Assembly: GCA_011109175.1 (NCBI GenBank)
Contig: RDEW01000045.1
Coordinates: forward strand, 401,553 to 465,552
Source of the DNA: Dicyema japonicum
Lineage: Eukaryota; Dicyemida; Rhombozoa; Dicyemidae
Reading direction: 5' to 3'
Length of the DNA stretch: 64,000 nucleotides
Below are positions 11,646-22,904 of this stretch, one piece after another; the stretch's first letter is position 1, and each line of letters opens with the position of its first letter. The notes below the pieces were generated by a model, which worked only from the letters and a program-made list of their open reading frames with translations, did not search any database and was not told the DNA's origin. The translations under genes and the position numbers were made by a program.

Positions 11646-12420
11646 GTGTTGATGTTCCAATGCAATATTTTTATTCAAACAATGCAATATTTAAAATCAA
11701 TTAATTCAGACAATAATTAGGACGACAGAATGGCGAAGGCGATACCACTGAAAATCGCCATTTCGAGCCTCTGCCTCAACCAGAGTTCCTCCCGTGGCTC
11801 TCAATGTTGTGGAGAATGGCGTCCGTCTTCGTGCCTACAGTTCCAGTTGTCTATATTGGATGGATAAAAAGAGTCGATGTACGTGGCATCCCATACCAAT
11901 GGTTTTCTCAAATGGAGAACCTTTTTCTGTATCATCTCTCTAGGCCAACCTTTCAAACATCGAGGGGTATCCAGAAGACTACAGGAATCGCTTAACTATT
12001 CTGTTGATCGCCTCATGTCCCGAAAATGATGTCCATAATAGTCGACGGTACCACCGCACTGACACTTGTGAGTCTAACGAATCTTCAGTCCAAGTCTAAT
12101 GGAAATACCAGTGCGGACGGTATCGTCGTCAAGATAGGTCCCGACGGTTCCGATCGGAGGGTATTGATTCAAGTGCCACTCTATTCGCATCTTCTGGTGA
12201 CTAGACATGCGCATCGGTGTTGGTTTGACTGGTTGAGAAGCCTCCCATATTTATCTTCGCAAATAGACCTGAAAAGCTCCCTCTGTTTAGGTATTTTGAC
12301 TTTCAGTTGCTCCATATCTCTGACGATGCTGTTGGGAGTTGGAAAATGATCTTGATTGTTTAGCACATCTTCTCGAGAATCACAATATATATAAACGTTA
12401 CTCCCACATTTTTTTGCTAT
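11646..12420 (-). mobile_element. Family C LINE, 3' fragment (RT end, CCHC, RLE)
   Basis: Starting at 12420 the frames read FRSICEDKYGRLLNQSNQHR, then YLDDDTVRTGISIRLGLK, a KCQCGGTVDYYGHH zinc knuckle and LVWDATYIDSF of the RLE, all matching 17500-17950 of the best copy. Several stops and frameshifts show decay. The 3' end (about 11650-11730) runs directly into the 5' leader of another family C fragment on the same strand. Confidence 0.6.
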
Positions 12421-13010
12421 TTCTTTAATGGTTTGTTTTCTTACTTGCTTCAAGAAACTTGTTTGCCATTTTCTTGTCTGTGGTGAATAGGAATGAAAAG
12501 GATTTCTCATAGTTAATTGTCTTTCTGTTCTCGTTTAACCACACAAGTAAACGGTTCAGGTGATTTTGTATTCTCTCTGTGCCAGCCTGGAGTTCTTGAT
12601 TTCGTGATGCTAAACAAAGCCGTCTATATAAGCCAAGAGAAGATTTTTCACTCATGGTATCTGAAAGTCAGCTAAGAATAAGTTGAAAAGTAGCGGAAAT
12701 AGTAGTGAACCCCAAATTCTTTGAAGATGTTAACTGAGCATTATAGACTTGCTCAGTGTAGAAAATCCCTAGTTGTCTATATTTTTCAGAAATACGACGG
12801 GGATTGTCGTCGTTCCACCTTTTTCGCGGGAGATCTCTCTTGATTTTCAAAAATAGGGTTATGGTCCCTTCTAATGTCATAAATAACGGACTAATTTATT
12901 ATTGTATAAGGGAGAAGAAAACAGATGTCTGGCGATGTTGGTTGGTCTGTGGTCCTATGAGGTGTTTTCGTGTTTTTGAAAAAGTCATTGATGATTGTCA
13001 GTGAGTCGGT
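12421..13010 (-). mobile_element. Family A LINE fragments: endonuclease end and RT with internal deletion
   Basis: From 13010 to about 12790 the minus strand aligns with the endonuclease-to-linker part of the copy at 33780-33960. From 12655 to about 12425 it carries CLASRNQELQAGTERIQNHL, matching the region just after the YADD box at 35250-35310. The RT core between them is missing. At 12420 the frame passes straight into family C sequence, producing a hybrid 109-codon open frame (12510-12181). Confidence 0.5.
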
Positions 13011-14498
13011 CTGTAAAAGCAGTTAATTTCTTCTTACATTGGCGGGTTGGTTTGACAATCAGGAAGATCAATTTTTCCTTGTGGTTCCGATTCCAATGAT
13101 CTCTGGCTTTGTCATTTCCCAGGAATTTATTTCAGGTGAATTATCTGTTATTTAAAGCCCTACCTGATAAATATGTGGGATCCTCCACAACATTTCCTAG
13201 TACGATCACATTTTACCCCTAATCCCATACACTTGAATTACTGATTCGATCTCTTAGCGTCGGCCAGAAACAAACGTCCATTATACTTTTGCACAAGAAA
13301 TGGTTGATTTGGTTATAAATTGGCACTATATCTTTGCCGCTTCTTCTTCGACTAGTCCATGTGGTAATGTGTCTTGCTGGTTACATAAAATAAGTATTTA
13401 CCAAAACAGATCATCGGCAGAATTATGTTTCTGTTTTCTATGACATGCCTTCTGATCAACTTTTTACAATCCGTTCCTTTTTCCTACTTTCAAATTTAAG
13501 TTTCCAGCAATGAAAATGGCATGGAATCCTGAATACTACTCAAGGTTGTTGACAGTGTTACGTAGAATAAATTTTCGTTTTCAGGGTATTTTGAGGAGAT
13601 ATTTTTTGCATGTGCATATCCACTAAGGCTTCCTTATTGATGTTTATTTCTGTATAGCTTTTTAACCAGTGAGGGAAATCACCACCTCAACCATAGTTAC
13701 TCCAAATTAGTAAACTGATAAATCGTTTTTGTCAGTATATTAATGTTTTTGAAAATTAAGGTTTATAAATAAAAGTTAAATCACTAGTTTAGTCACTCAA
13801 TGGTAATATCGTGGACAATGTATATTCAGAGTCACCATTAAATATTGGATAACCGATATTTCCGTCGTTTATCCCCATTATTGTAAGATACCTTACATTT
13901 TCGTAGTTTGCCAGGGATAATAACTGCAAAACTTAGTCATTCGTCTCGATACAGGACAAAGATTCTACTAATGAAATAGCCTTTGTATCCACAAGCTTCT
14001 GAGATGTTTGCCATCGAACATTGGTGGAAGCATCTCCACCCCGGGAAGTTCTTTCCTGTTTTTACAAGGAGCTCTTTTGTCAAACTTTAATTTATGCACG
14101 ATACCAGATACATCTGACTGATCTCTGAAAGCGCTTTAGTATAATTGTTGCTTTTATGTTAGTGAAGGGTATCCTACACATAGAGAGATTGGTGGTAAAT
14201 ACATAACTTAAAGGTGAAGCTGATGATCCAAGTATGTGTAGCAGAGTATGATTAAAGCAGTAAACTCAATTTCTTCATGTCAATGTTGAATAACCTCTCG
14301 TTCTCTTTTAAATGTCCTCTCACAAGAAGTCGGATACGCAACCTTTCAGAATTAAGAGAGCATCGAATGCCTGAAATCGAACCCCGGGATAAATTGGAAG
14401 ACTTAGAAAGGTAGGGAGTAATACTGCAACTGTAATTACTCGGATACTCAAAGAATACAACCATTAAACAACTTAAATCATTTAAAATCAGAGTTAGA
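13011..14498. other. 1.5 kb without a recognised gene
   Basis: No open frame above about 60 codons resembles a known family. Some of it is probably old family A sequence, because it lies directly upstream, on the minus strand, of a family A remnant. Confidence 0.3.
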
Positions 14499-14906
14499 CT
14501 AAATATTGGAAGGATATAGCATCTAGGATAATAATAATTTGACAAACCACTCTGATTCTACTCCCAATAGCAGCTGGAGGCAAATTATGTCTGAATCTGG
14601 CCCTGACAGCGCCAGAGTTGCCATGAGAGGCCACAACCTTCCCCAAATTGCACGTCGTCGAGAATCCTTCACTGGAAACTTATTCTTTCTACTATCAACA
14701 TTTTTACAAACTTTTTCGACTTGTATACATAGCAACACTTCTTTCCGAGGTAAAAGTCAGTCTCTTCCTTTCTTTCAACTCCATCTATTTTAAGGAGCGC
14801 AGTGTTCTCACGTTGATTGGTCCTTCCACGGCGAAATCCTGTAAAAACTGCTTTCACATACAATCTGACATAAGTTTATCATAAACCTTCCTACGTTCTT
14901 CTCCAT
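14499..14906 (-). CDS. RPL35A: Ribosomal protein eL33 (L35A), four exons with three tiny introns
   Basis: Structural protein of the large ribosomal subunit. Exon 1 is 14906-14887 (starts MEKNVGR), exon 2 is 14864-14708, exon 3 is 14684-14548 and exon 4 is 14522-14499. The introns are 22, 23 and 25 nt (14865-14886, 14685-14707, 14523-14547), all GT-AG. The joined product has the family landmarks [67 protein letters not shown] and the C-terminus RVMLYPSNI, so full length is present (about 110 residues). One base is missing in exon 3 at the G4A2 run (14639-14644), between IWG and the KVVASHG segment. This is either a sequence error or a disabling mutation; otherwise the gene looks intact. Confidence 0.9.
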
Positions 14907-15296
14907 TCTTTGTGAGGTTTGTTGCCCAACGACTTCTAAAGGCTTGTTGCCCTCCTGAGAGTAAAAAGCAACGCGGTCATGGCGACTGTTGTGTGACCTT
15001 TTGTTTGTTTTATTTTGTTCTAATGAATGTTGAACTTCTAAAAATAATTAACAAAATTGCACCAACCTACATCCATAAAAACGTGACAGTTAATAATTTT
15101 ATTTAAAATATTAACTATATAATTATGTTATTAACAATTTTATTTTAATTAAATTCTAATGTTAAAAGAGATAATTAATTTTTTGATTTCACATTTGCCT
15201 CAACGGGTTATCTTCAATAATCTTTATGTCTTATTTCAATCGGTTAATTGCTTGTTAAAATGTAAAATGTCATAATATAAAACTTTAAAAAAAAGC
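14907..15296. other. Intergenic, no recognised gene
   Basis: This holds the likely promoter side of RPL35A and an AT-rich stretch before the family C LINE. I see no clear element. Confidence 0.3.
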
Positions 15297-18290
15297 ACCA
15301 TCGATTAAAATTATTGTGGTGTGTGGTGGTGTGGTGTAATTGAGAAAGAAGAAGTAACCAGAAGCGATATGCACAAGATCGACAAAAGAGAAGAGCTTTG
15401 TGAATTTTGCAATAAAATTAACAAAGAAAGCGGCTGATATGTTGTGTCGTTTGTTCGTCGTTTTTTCACATGTCATGTGTTGGAATGACCAAAAAAGCCC
15501 TTACCACCATTACCAACTGGTGTTGCCAGGCATGCCTCCTTCCTGGGACGAAAGCACCATCGACTCCACCTAATTCACCTGAACGAATACCAATAGATTA
15601 CCAGAAAACCCTTGAATCAATTGCAAACCTGGCATCTACACGAAGGATCATGATCAAAATTCCAAAAGCAGCCCGTGTTCCTGCCGCCGACTGTTTACAC
15701 GATTGTATTGAAAGGGCAATTTCTTCGACTGACCCAGTTGATTGGACACGATTATTCTACTTTGCACCATACACGCTATGTATGCCCTGTCAGAAGAGGA
15801 AAGATCAGGAATCGCTCACGTCTATTGTAAAGGAAAATATTTGCTTGTTTTCTTCTGGAAATTTGTTCAGTGACTCCCGAGAATATACCTTCAAGCCCTC
15901 AAACCACGAGAACCATGCCTCAGAAACACAAAGATTGAGAAGAGCGATACATCGCAAACTATCTGAAGGTGGAGTCCGGGCCGCCGTGAGGACTCTAGAA
16001 GAGCATAACCGTCTAATTGAGCCAACTGAACACTCCTACGATGCACTGGTTGAACGACATCCTGGTCCGCCAGTGGACGAGCAGATCCCTACTTGCTCTG
16101 GAGAATTACCTAGTCTGATTATTTCTGAGGGGGACGTGAAAGATGCGATCCTCTCATTCGCCCGAGCAGCAGTGGCGGACTCGACGGACTCCGTCCAGGA
16201 CACCTAAAAGACTTAATTGATCAGAATACGGGGAACTCTGGTGTTCGGCTATTATCGGCTATAACGAGGTTAATCAACAGAATGCTTTCCGGAAGATTAC
16301 CAGAAGCAATCCGTCATATTATGTTTTCCGCCAAGTTAATTGCCTTTGATAAATGTGGAGGAGGAATTCGTCCTATTGCTGTTGGGTTTGTTTTTCGTCG
16401 ACTGGCTTCTAAACTTGCTAGCAGAGCAATCCTTCCGATGCTTGTCAAACAACTGCGACCAACCCAAGTAGGGGTCGGTACTCCTGGTGGATGTGAGGCG
16501 GCGGTTCATGCCGTTCGGATGTTTACTGGAAACAGAACGAACATGCCTTGTGTGGTCCTCAAGATTGACATAAAAAACGCCTTCAATACCATACGGCGCG
16601 ATGTAATTTTGGAAGATTGTCTTACCCATTACCCGTCTATATATAATTATGTTCATTGTTCGTATGGAAAACCGTCCAGTCTTGTACATGGGAAATACTT
16701 CATTCCCTCGTCGTGTGGGGTTCAACAAGGAGACCCACTAGGACCGGCATTGTTCTGCCTCGGTGTCGACCGTGTCATGAGATGCCTTACTACTCCGCTG
16801 AACGTGTGGTATTTGGATGATTGCACCCTGGGAGGTCATCCTAACAATGTATATGACTGTCTACAGAGATTACAAACACAATTGGATACGCTTGGTTTAA
16901 AGCTAAACGCAGCCAAATGCGAAATTGTTAATTATGGATTCTCCCGATATGAATGGAATCGGATCCTATTAATGTTTCGGGGGATTATTCCTAAAATATC
17001 GGAAATCGAGCCGGATCATTTGGAAATACTTGGATGCCCTCTGGCTGAAACTGGAATTAACGACACTCTGTTGGCTAAAGAACAGCAACTAAGAAAAACT
17101 TTTTTACGCCTTGGGATGCTGGATGCACATACCTCTCTTTTTCTCATGAAAAACGCTTTATCCACGCAGAAATTAAATTACGTCCTTCGAGGGGCTCCAT
17201 GTTACCTGAAAATGCAACAACTCGGGGCGATTGACTCCCTATTCCGGTCTACGACCGAACGTATTACTAATGTCGAATTCGACGAACAAGGATGGGAACA
17301 AGCAACCTTGCCCGTTCGCTTTGGTGGACTCGGAATTCTCTCACCATCTGATTTGGCACACCCGGCATATCAATCCTCATTGGACTCCAATCAGAATTTG
17401 ATCATGATGATTCTCCAGCTCCCATCAGAGTCGTCAAAGATCGAAGATTTGGTACACCCTAAAGTCAAACAACTCGGGCAGAGAGACCTTTATGAGTCTG
17501 TTTGCGAGGATAAATACGAGAGGCTTTTGAAAATATCTAACCAACACCGACGAGCCTGTCTTTTAACTGCAAGATGCGAGTGGAGCGGGGCTTGGATCAA
17601 TGCCCTACCCATTGGAAACGTGGGAACTCACCTAGACGATGAAACGGTCCGCACCGGAGTCTCCATCAGACTTGGATTGAAAGTTTGTCAACCCCATGAG
17701 TGCCGATGCGGCCGGAAGGTCGACTGCTATGGACATCATGCCCTTTCTTGTCGAAAAAGCGCAGGTCGATTCGCTAGACACAAGGCTATAAATGAAGTGG
17801 TGAAGCGCGCCCTCGAGTTGGCGGGATACCCATCCATTCTAGAGCCAACGGGCTTGAGTAGGGATGATGGGAAGCGACCCGATGGAATTACTGTCTTCCC
17901 CTTCTCTCGGGGCAAATGCTTAATTTGGGATGCTGCCTGTACTGACAGCTTTTCCCAGTCGAAACTTTTGAGTTCGGCAATGAAAGCGGGAGAGGCCGCC
18001 CGTTTATATGAAAACTCAAAAATAAAGAAATACAGCAGCCTCCTAAACCGTTTCCATGTACAGCCAGTGGTCGTCGAGACGAGCGGAGTCTTTGGCCCCA
18101 AGACGGTCTCTTTCCTTAGAGCACTTGGGTGTCTATTGACCAAAGCCTCGAGGGAGCGTCGGGAAACCGAGTGGCTTTTCCAAAGGATATCCTTGGCAGT
18201 AGTCAGAGGTAACAGCCACTCGATCATATCCGCTGGACTTTAGAACGATTTTATTGTTATAAATAAATTTATATTTAGGTTGTCGGAGAA
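15297..18290 (+). mobile_element. Family C: nearly full-length LINE with PHD finger, RT and RLE
   Basis: After a leader with TGGTGTGGTGT, the reading frame begins at an ATG (15369). A C4HC3 pattern (CEFCNK, CCVVC, HMSC, WCCQAC; about 15390-15535) is a PHD-type finger. The frame runs to 16207, then changes, and RT continues to 18243: GGGIRPIAVG, LKIDIKNAFNTIRRD, GVQQGDPLGPALF and a catalytic box WYLDDCTLGG. A CCHC knuckle follows (CRCGRKVDCYGHHALSC, about 17700-17750), then an RLE with GKRPDGITVFPF and LIWDAACTD, carrying the expected PD and D residues. Both frame changes (between 15369 and 15470, and near 16190) are single-base losses. RLE places it among the R2/R4/NeSL-type LINEs, but the PHD finger and YLDD box are unusual; I do not recognise the exact clade. 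Fragments lie at 1-297, 10960-12420 and 21544-21970. Confidence 0.8.
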
Positions 18291-18429
18291 GAATTGAATT
18301 TGGCATGGACTTTTGTCACAATTCAAACTTTACCACGTAATTTTACCAGAACATAGAGAGCTTGACCACTATTTAAATTTATCAGACAACGATGAAAACT
18401 TAACTTTGTGATGGTGATCGTCTTAAAGT
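18291..18429. other. Short spacer, probably decayed LINE sequence
   Basis: No gene seen; it leads without a clear border into a family A fragment. Confidence 0.25.
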
Positions 18430-18722
18430 TTAAAGGATCCTCAAACCGGTCATTATCAACGTTATACACTCAATTCATCGAGCCAACTATAAGTTATGGA
18501 TGTGGAGCTTGGGAAACAAAACTTGCCTAAACAAATATGGATAAGGTTAACTACGCTGAATCAAATGTGACCAAAACAATCTCTCGAATCACAGGACTAC
18601 CAATAAGGGCGACCCCATTTGAGGTCCTTGTAATGAATTCCGGTGGTATATTCACTCAAAATGGAAAACCGCCAGAAGCACCCAAAGCAGTTATAGTACT
18701 CCCTAAGCAATTATTCTTATAA
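18430..18722 (+). pseudogene. Family A/CR1-Jockey-like LINE, RT thumb fragment
   Basis: The frame reads STLYTQFIEPTISYGCGAWE, then TISRITGLPIRATPFEVL, the part after the RT catalytic core in Jockey/CR1-like LINEs. The same region occurs at 40940-41350 as LYSQYIEPCISYACASWG. Two breaks are visible near the start, and nothing upstream remains. Confidence 0.5.
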
Positions 18723-19475
18723 GTGCTTGATTTAATAATTTTAGCGCTACTAGGTTTTTTAAATGCTAGAAACAAATTGCTCCACTTATCATTTTAAATC
18801 ACCCTGAGACTGGCGTTGCAAGGGGCAACAAAGGGCGACCTTGACATCGTCCCCCCTTTACGGAGGAAAGGACAAATATATTCTTAATTTAAAATCAAAT
18901 ATATTCATAATTGTTGTTATCTCGACCCAACAGCACCTGAAATGGAGAAAGCCGCGTGGCGCCTTGTGGTGTGGCTAATTGGTTAAAAGTTTATATTCCT
19001 TCTTTCTGATAGCTCCATTGGATCCACCTTACTACGAAGACACCCAATACCTGGCGGAATCCTAAAGGATCTAATTATTTATTCCACCGGGAGATAATTT
19101 CGTATACTGGCGACGAGTTCTAAAATCGACTTCAGCTTTCTGGACAAGTCCTCTGAATCACTGTTCTGGGTGAAGGTTTTCCTGGAACGCGTCAGGACCA
19201 AGGAATTAGTTAGTTTAGTTTCACCCTTGGTCTCTGGAACAATTCTATTTTTATATTACTCCATGGAAGGAAATTTGACATTCCATGACCGACAACCCAC
19301 AACTTTGCAGATTCTTAATGCCAAATATCTTCAACGAGTGAAAAAAACAACTAAAAACTGGAGACTACATCTGCATGTTGAGAAGTACAGCCTACAACCA
19401 TTGATGATAAAAGAACATTGTAAAAAAGTTTCGCTTTTTTGTTCATATGGCAATACTAATATTAATATAGGAACT
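18723..19475. other. No recognised gene
   Basis: An open frame at 19170-19484 (+, 104 codons) has no recognisable domain. A GC-richer patch lies at 18800-18870. Confidence 0.3.
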
Positions 19476-19488
19476 TTTTTTTGATCAT

Positions 19489-19805
19489 ATTATCATTATT
19501 ATTAAAAGCACTCCCGAGAAAACATAAATTATTTAAGTTTCCCTTTGCCGTATTCCTAATCATCCTCTCCGTCAACCTCGACCATGATTTTCTGTTGCGC
19601 GCTAGTTCTCTTAGGTAGTCCAGATCGTCCGCCGAAGTTAGTCTCATACCAACCGCCGATAGGTCTTTGTTCAAGATAGTCGGAAGTTTGGTTCTCGGTC
19701 TTCCGCGAAATCCGGCTCCTGTGTTCGCCAAGTATTTGACCATTGCGAAATTTGTGGAACCTGATAATTTAGACGTCTTGATTGAAAATATCAATCAATT
19801 AATGC
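19489..19805 (-). mobile_element. Family B LINE, short 3' end copy with target-site duplication
   Basis: The frame contains AGFRGRPRTKLPTILNKDL and LDYLRELARNRKSW, the C-terminal tail of family B, followed by the AGTGCTTTTAATAATAATGA tail. This is a typical 5'-truncated insertion. A direct repeat containing TTTTTGATCATAT flanks it (about 19476-19488 and 19806-19818). A wider, imperfect 24-bp repeat lies outside this one (19443-19466 and 19813-19836), so the exact duplication is uncertain. Confidence 0.6.
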
Positions 19806-19819
19806 ATTTTTGATCATAT

Positions 19820-21543
19820 GACAGTGCTAATATTAATTGTGGTTATCTGTAAATTAATTGGAAACAAAAATATATTAAATTAATTTTTTGAATTTAAAAT
19901 CCAAATTAGAAACCTCCAGGAATCCTTCACATTGGGTCAATCATTGGGCAAGAAAAAAGATGTTTACACTCAAAACTGTAATGTTCAGCTTGGCTTTACT
20001 ATCAATCTCATACATCGAAAGATGAGTTGACAATTAATAGCTAATAAAATGTGTTCAGTTCATATGGTCAAAGAAAAAAAAGAAGACTTAAGTCCATTCA
20101 GAACTAACATGAAGGGAAGAAAACGTCCAGTCCTTGCAGTTGTGGGAACCTTACTGATGATCACCGGGAGCCATTTGAGACGATATCAATACGGCATTCT
20201 AAAACAAGGGAAGTGAAAGAACAGATGGAATGAATATGACCAACTACTTTAATATTTTATGGAACCAATAAAATTTATTAGTCATAAATATTCAAAAATC
20301 TAAAATTAATGCATAAGTAATAAATTACAAGAGATATCAAATTTAATGAACTAAAGAATATAATTATTACTGATTAGTGGCTATATGGTCAAATGATTGT
20401 TGTGGTGACGTACCTCCATTGCAAGAGTGTATTAATCTCATCAAGGATATGACTTTTCGTTACAGTTTCTATCCGTTTAAGTAATTGACTCACGAAGTTG
20501 CAACGAGAAAGCGTTGAATAAACTCTTCTTTGGTTTCGAATCTCAACAAGCACGATTTAAAAAAGTTTGCCATGAGGAAAAAATGGAATTATTAATTCTC
20601 TAAAGTTTTAAATGATAATTTTTATTTGCATTGTTGACTGATATTCAATTACTTATTATTATTTTTAATTTGAACGGAAAGTGAAGAACAGTACACAAAC
20701 GGAACCCTAAATATTCACATGCTTATGGATATCGCGGGCTAACTATCTTTAATTAAATGTTAATATTTTAAAAGTCCATGCTTCACAAACGAATCTTTTA
20801 TCTAAGGCGGCGAAACTATTGAAGAAGTCTTCTTTCAAGGAAATCTTGTCCAGAAGCTTTGAAGCTATGGTTAATACGAATTAGGAAATTTTCTGGCAGA
20901 AGATTTGTGCGCGTGAATATCGTAAATGATCCGGAACACAGTCTGAACAGAAGGGAAAGATGCGAAGACTGCTTAGGGAGGCAGGAATCTCCTGAATTTT
21001 GTTCGTTTTGGTTAAGACGGTTGTATTCTTTTTCAATAAATTTAACTAATTTAAATTTAAGTAACCGGTTCGCAGAAGCTGTTTCTATAGGGTCTCATAC
21101 CACAAACTGTCAAAGCCCTGCAAATATTAAAGTAACTGACATTACACTTAAATTTACGTGTCTTTGTTATCTCGGAATTAAGATTAAATAGGCAGTGACC
21201 GCAAAACTTTTCTGAACGGAAATCAAACAATTGCTTATTGATTCAACCTACTCCTATGTAAATAATTCGCTCCATAATTTTTAATATATTGGTCGATAGC
21301 TCAGATGATTCTTATTTGGTTATCACGATTTAAAAACTAGTCTGTTGATTCAGTTTTAGGCTATGACTGAATAGTCAAAGGAGATCTTCGATAAGGTTCA
21401 TAAGTCCTTTTAAACAATTTTATTATTATATGAAGTCTAAGTGCATTGTTTCTGCTTTCTCTTGAGGCAGAGTGTATCTCCTATATTGCCACTTCAAGAA
21501 TTTGATTGTTCTTTCTTTTTTTAACAAAAAATTTTTTTAACAA
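19820..21543. other. 1.7 kb without a recognised gene
   Basis: The open frame 20859-21191 (+) shows no family resemblance. On the minus strand, 20580-20430 is open over about 50 codons and starts MANFFKSCLLRFETKEEF, but I could not join it into a credible gene. The rest is AT-rich. Confidence 0.3.
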
Positions 21544-21970
21544 TTAAACAAATGTCAATTGAGGAAGCATGCTGCGTAGATTGCGAACGAGTTCCCTCGG
21601 AGTATAGCTATTCCAATCTTTTGTCTTAGCCATAACCCTTCTCGTTGATCCCTTTTCTTTCTGGCAAGCAATCCTCCGAGTTTTCGCATTGGACCAACGG
21701 CTCCCGATGATTCGGTCGCAACAGAAGTAAATCGGTAGCGATCCCCGAGGCAAGAATATTTCTTGATTTTTAGGTTCTCCGCAGTCGAAGCAGCTGCTCC
21801 ATGTGTCTGAACCGATTTAAAAATGTTCGTGCTTGAGAACGTGTCTATGCAAGTTGCGTCCCAGACCAAAAATCTTCCAGAAGTGAAGGGGAAAAGGGTC
21901 ATCCCGTCAGGTCTCTTCCCATCTCCTCGATCAAGACCCACTGGTTCAAGCTGTGCTGAGAACCCTGTTC
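21544..21970 (-). pseudogene. Family C LINE, RLE fragment
   Basis: The frame 21941-21555, open upstream to about 21965, carries LEPVGLDRGDGKRPDGMT, LVWDATCIDTFSS and GLWLRQKIGIAILRGNSF, matching the RLE domain of the copy at 17840-18230, including the PD and D residues. It is a 3' end only, and the RT is missing. The frame is intact, so this insertion may be younger than the one at 11646-12420. Confidence 0.65.
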
Positions 21971-22904
21971 TTTAAAACATAGTTCTTTTAAAACATTTTT
22001 GATCTACGGTTATATCCAGGGGTCGACTATCTCATTAAAAACGAAAATCAATTTAGTTAAAGGCACATAATCCTTGGCCTATAAGTGTACGAGCTAGTCC
22101 TTCGATCGACTCAATGATCCAAAGGGTCACCAAGGATCTATGTGAGACTGGATGCCTTTGAGAACATATCTCGTTCTAGATAGCGTCAGAGGAAACAGCT
22201 TGCCAATTCAAGTTCCCTAATTTAATTTCCTTAATTTTTAAAGAACGTTGTTAAATGAGGTAACTCTCCCACAGGAAGATAATAAAAGTTGTTTCAAACA
22301 TTCTACAATCCCGTTGCTTTGTGTGGAATACGTGAAAGGTCAATATAATCCATTGTATGACTGATGGTTGATAGAATGATGAATTGTCTAATTAATATTA
22401 TTCCACATTAATACTATTTGATTTATACGGACGTTTTTAATTCTCTATAATATCCTTCAAATACAACCAATAGAAAATCGAAGGTGACTGCCTGTCTCAG
22501 CGTAGAAGCTCTGATGAGAATAAGTCTTTAGTGGTTTTAAGGACTCATACTTAAAGAAAATTAAAGACCATCTGCGTTCAGTTACTGTAACAAAATATAT
22601 TATTATATTTTGATAAATTTGGCGATAATGATTATCGTAGCGTAACTGTATTTAAATTTTTTTTGCGGTACTTTTGATAAGTATGTCAGAGACCGCACTG
22701 CTTATTATTTTTGGAATCACAGATTCCACTGAAAGCACAAAAGAATCGCTTTTAAATTGTAACACTAATATTCAGCAACATAATTGACGTGCCCAAAATA
22801 AATTATTCTGACTCTGTGTATTCTGTATTTTATATTATTAATATTAATTAATTAAAATCGATAAAAATGTATGCCTTATTAATTTAATTGATTATAATAA
22901 TTAG
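21971..22904. other. No recognised gene; may hold the first exon of MAP1
   Basis: Nothing is supported here. The first exon and start codon of the MAP1 gene should lie here, but I could not place them. Confidence 0.3.

Noticed and set aside
14539-14884. Plus-strand open frames of 78 and 84 codons
   Set aside because: They lie antisense to RPL35A, which is firmly identified on the minus strand.
17736-18227. A 163-codon minus-strand frame
   Set aside because: Antisense to the family C RLE domain, whose motifs are clear on the plus strand.
22020-22035. A CAGGGGTCGAC motif like the hAT end at 27738
   Set aside because: Only a dozen bases match and the sequence after it differs.
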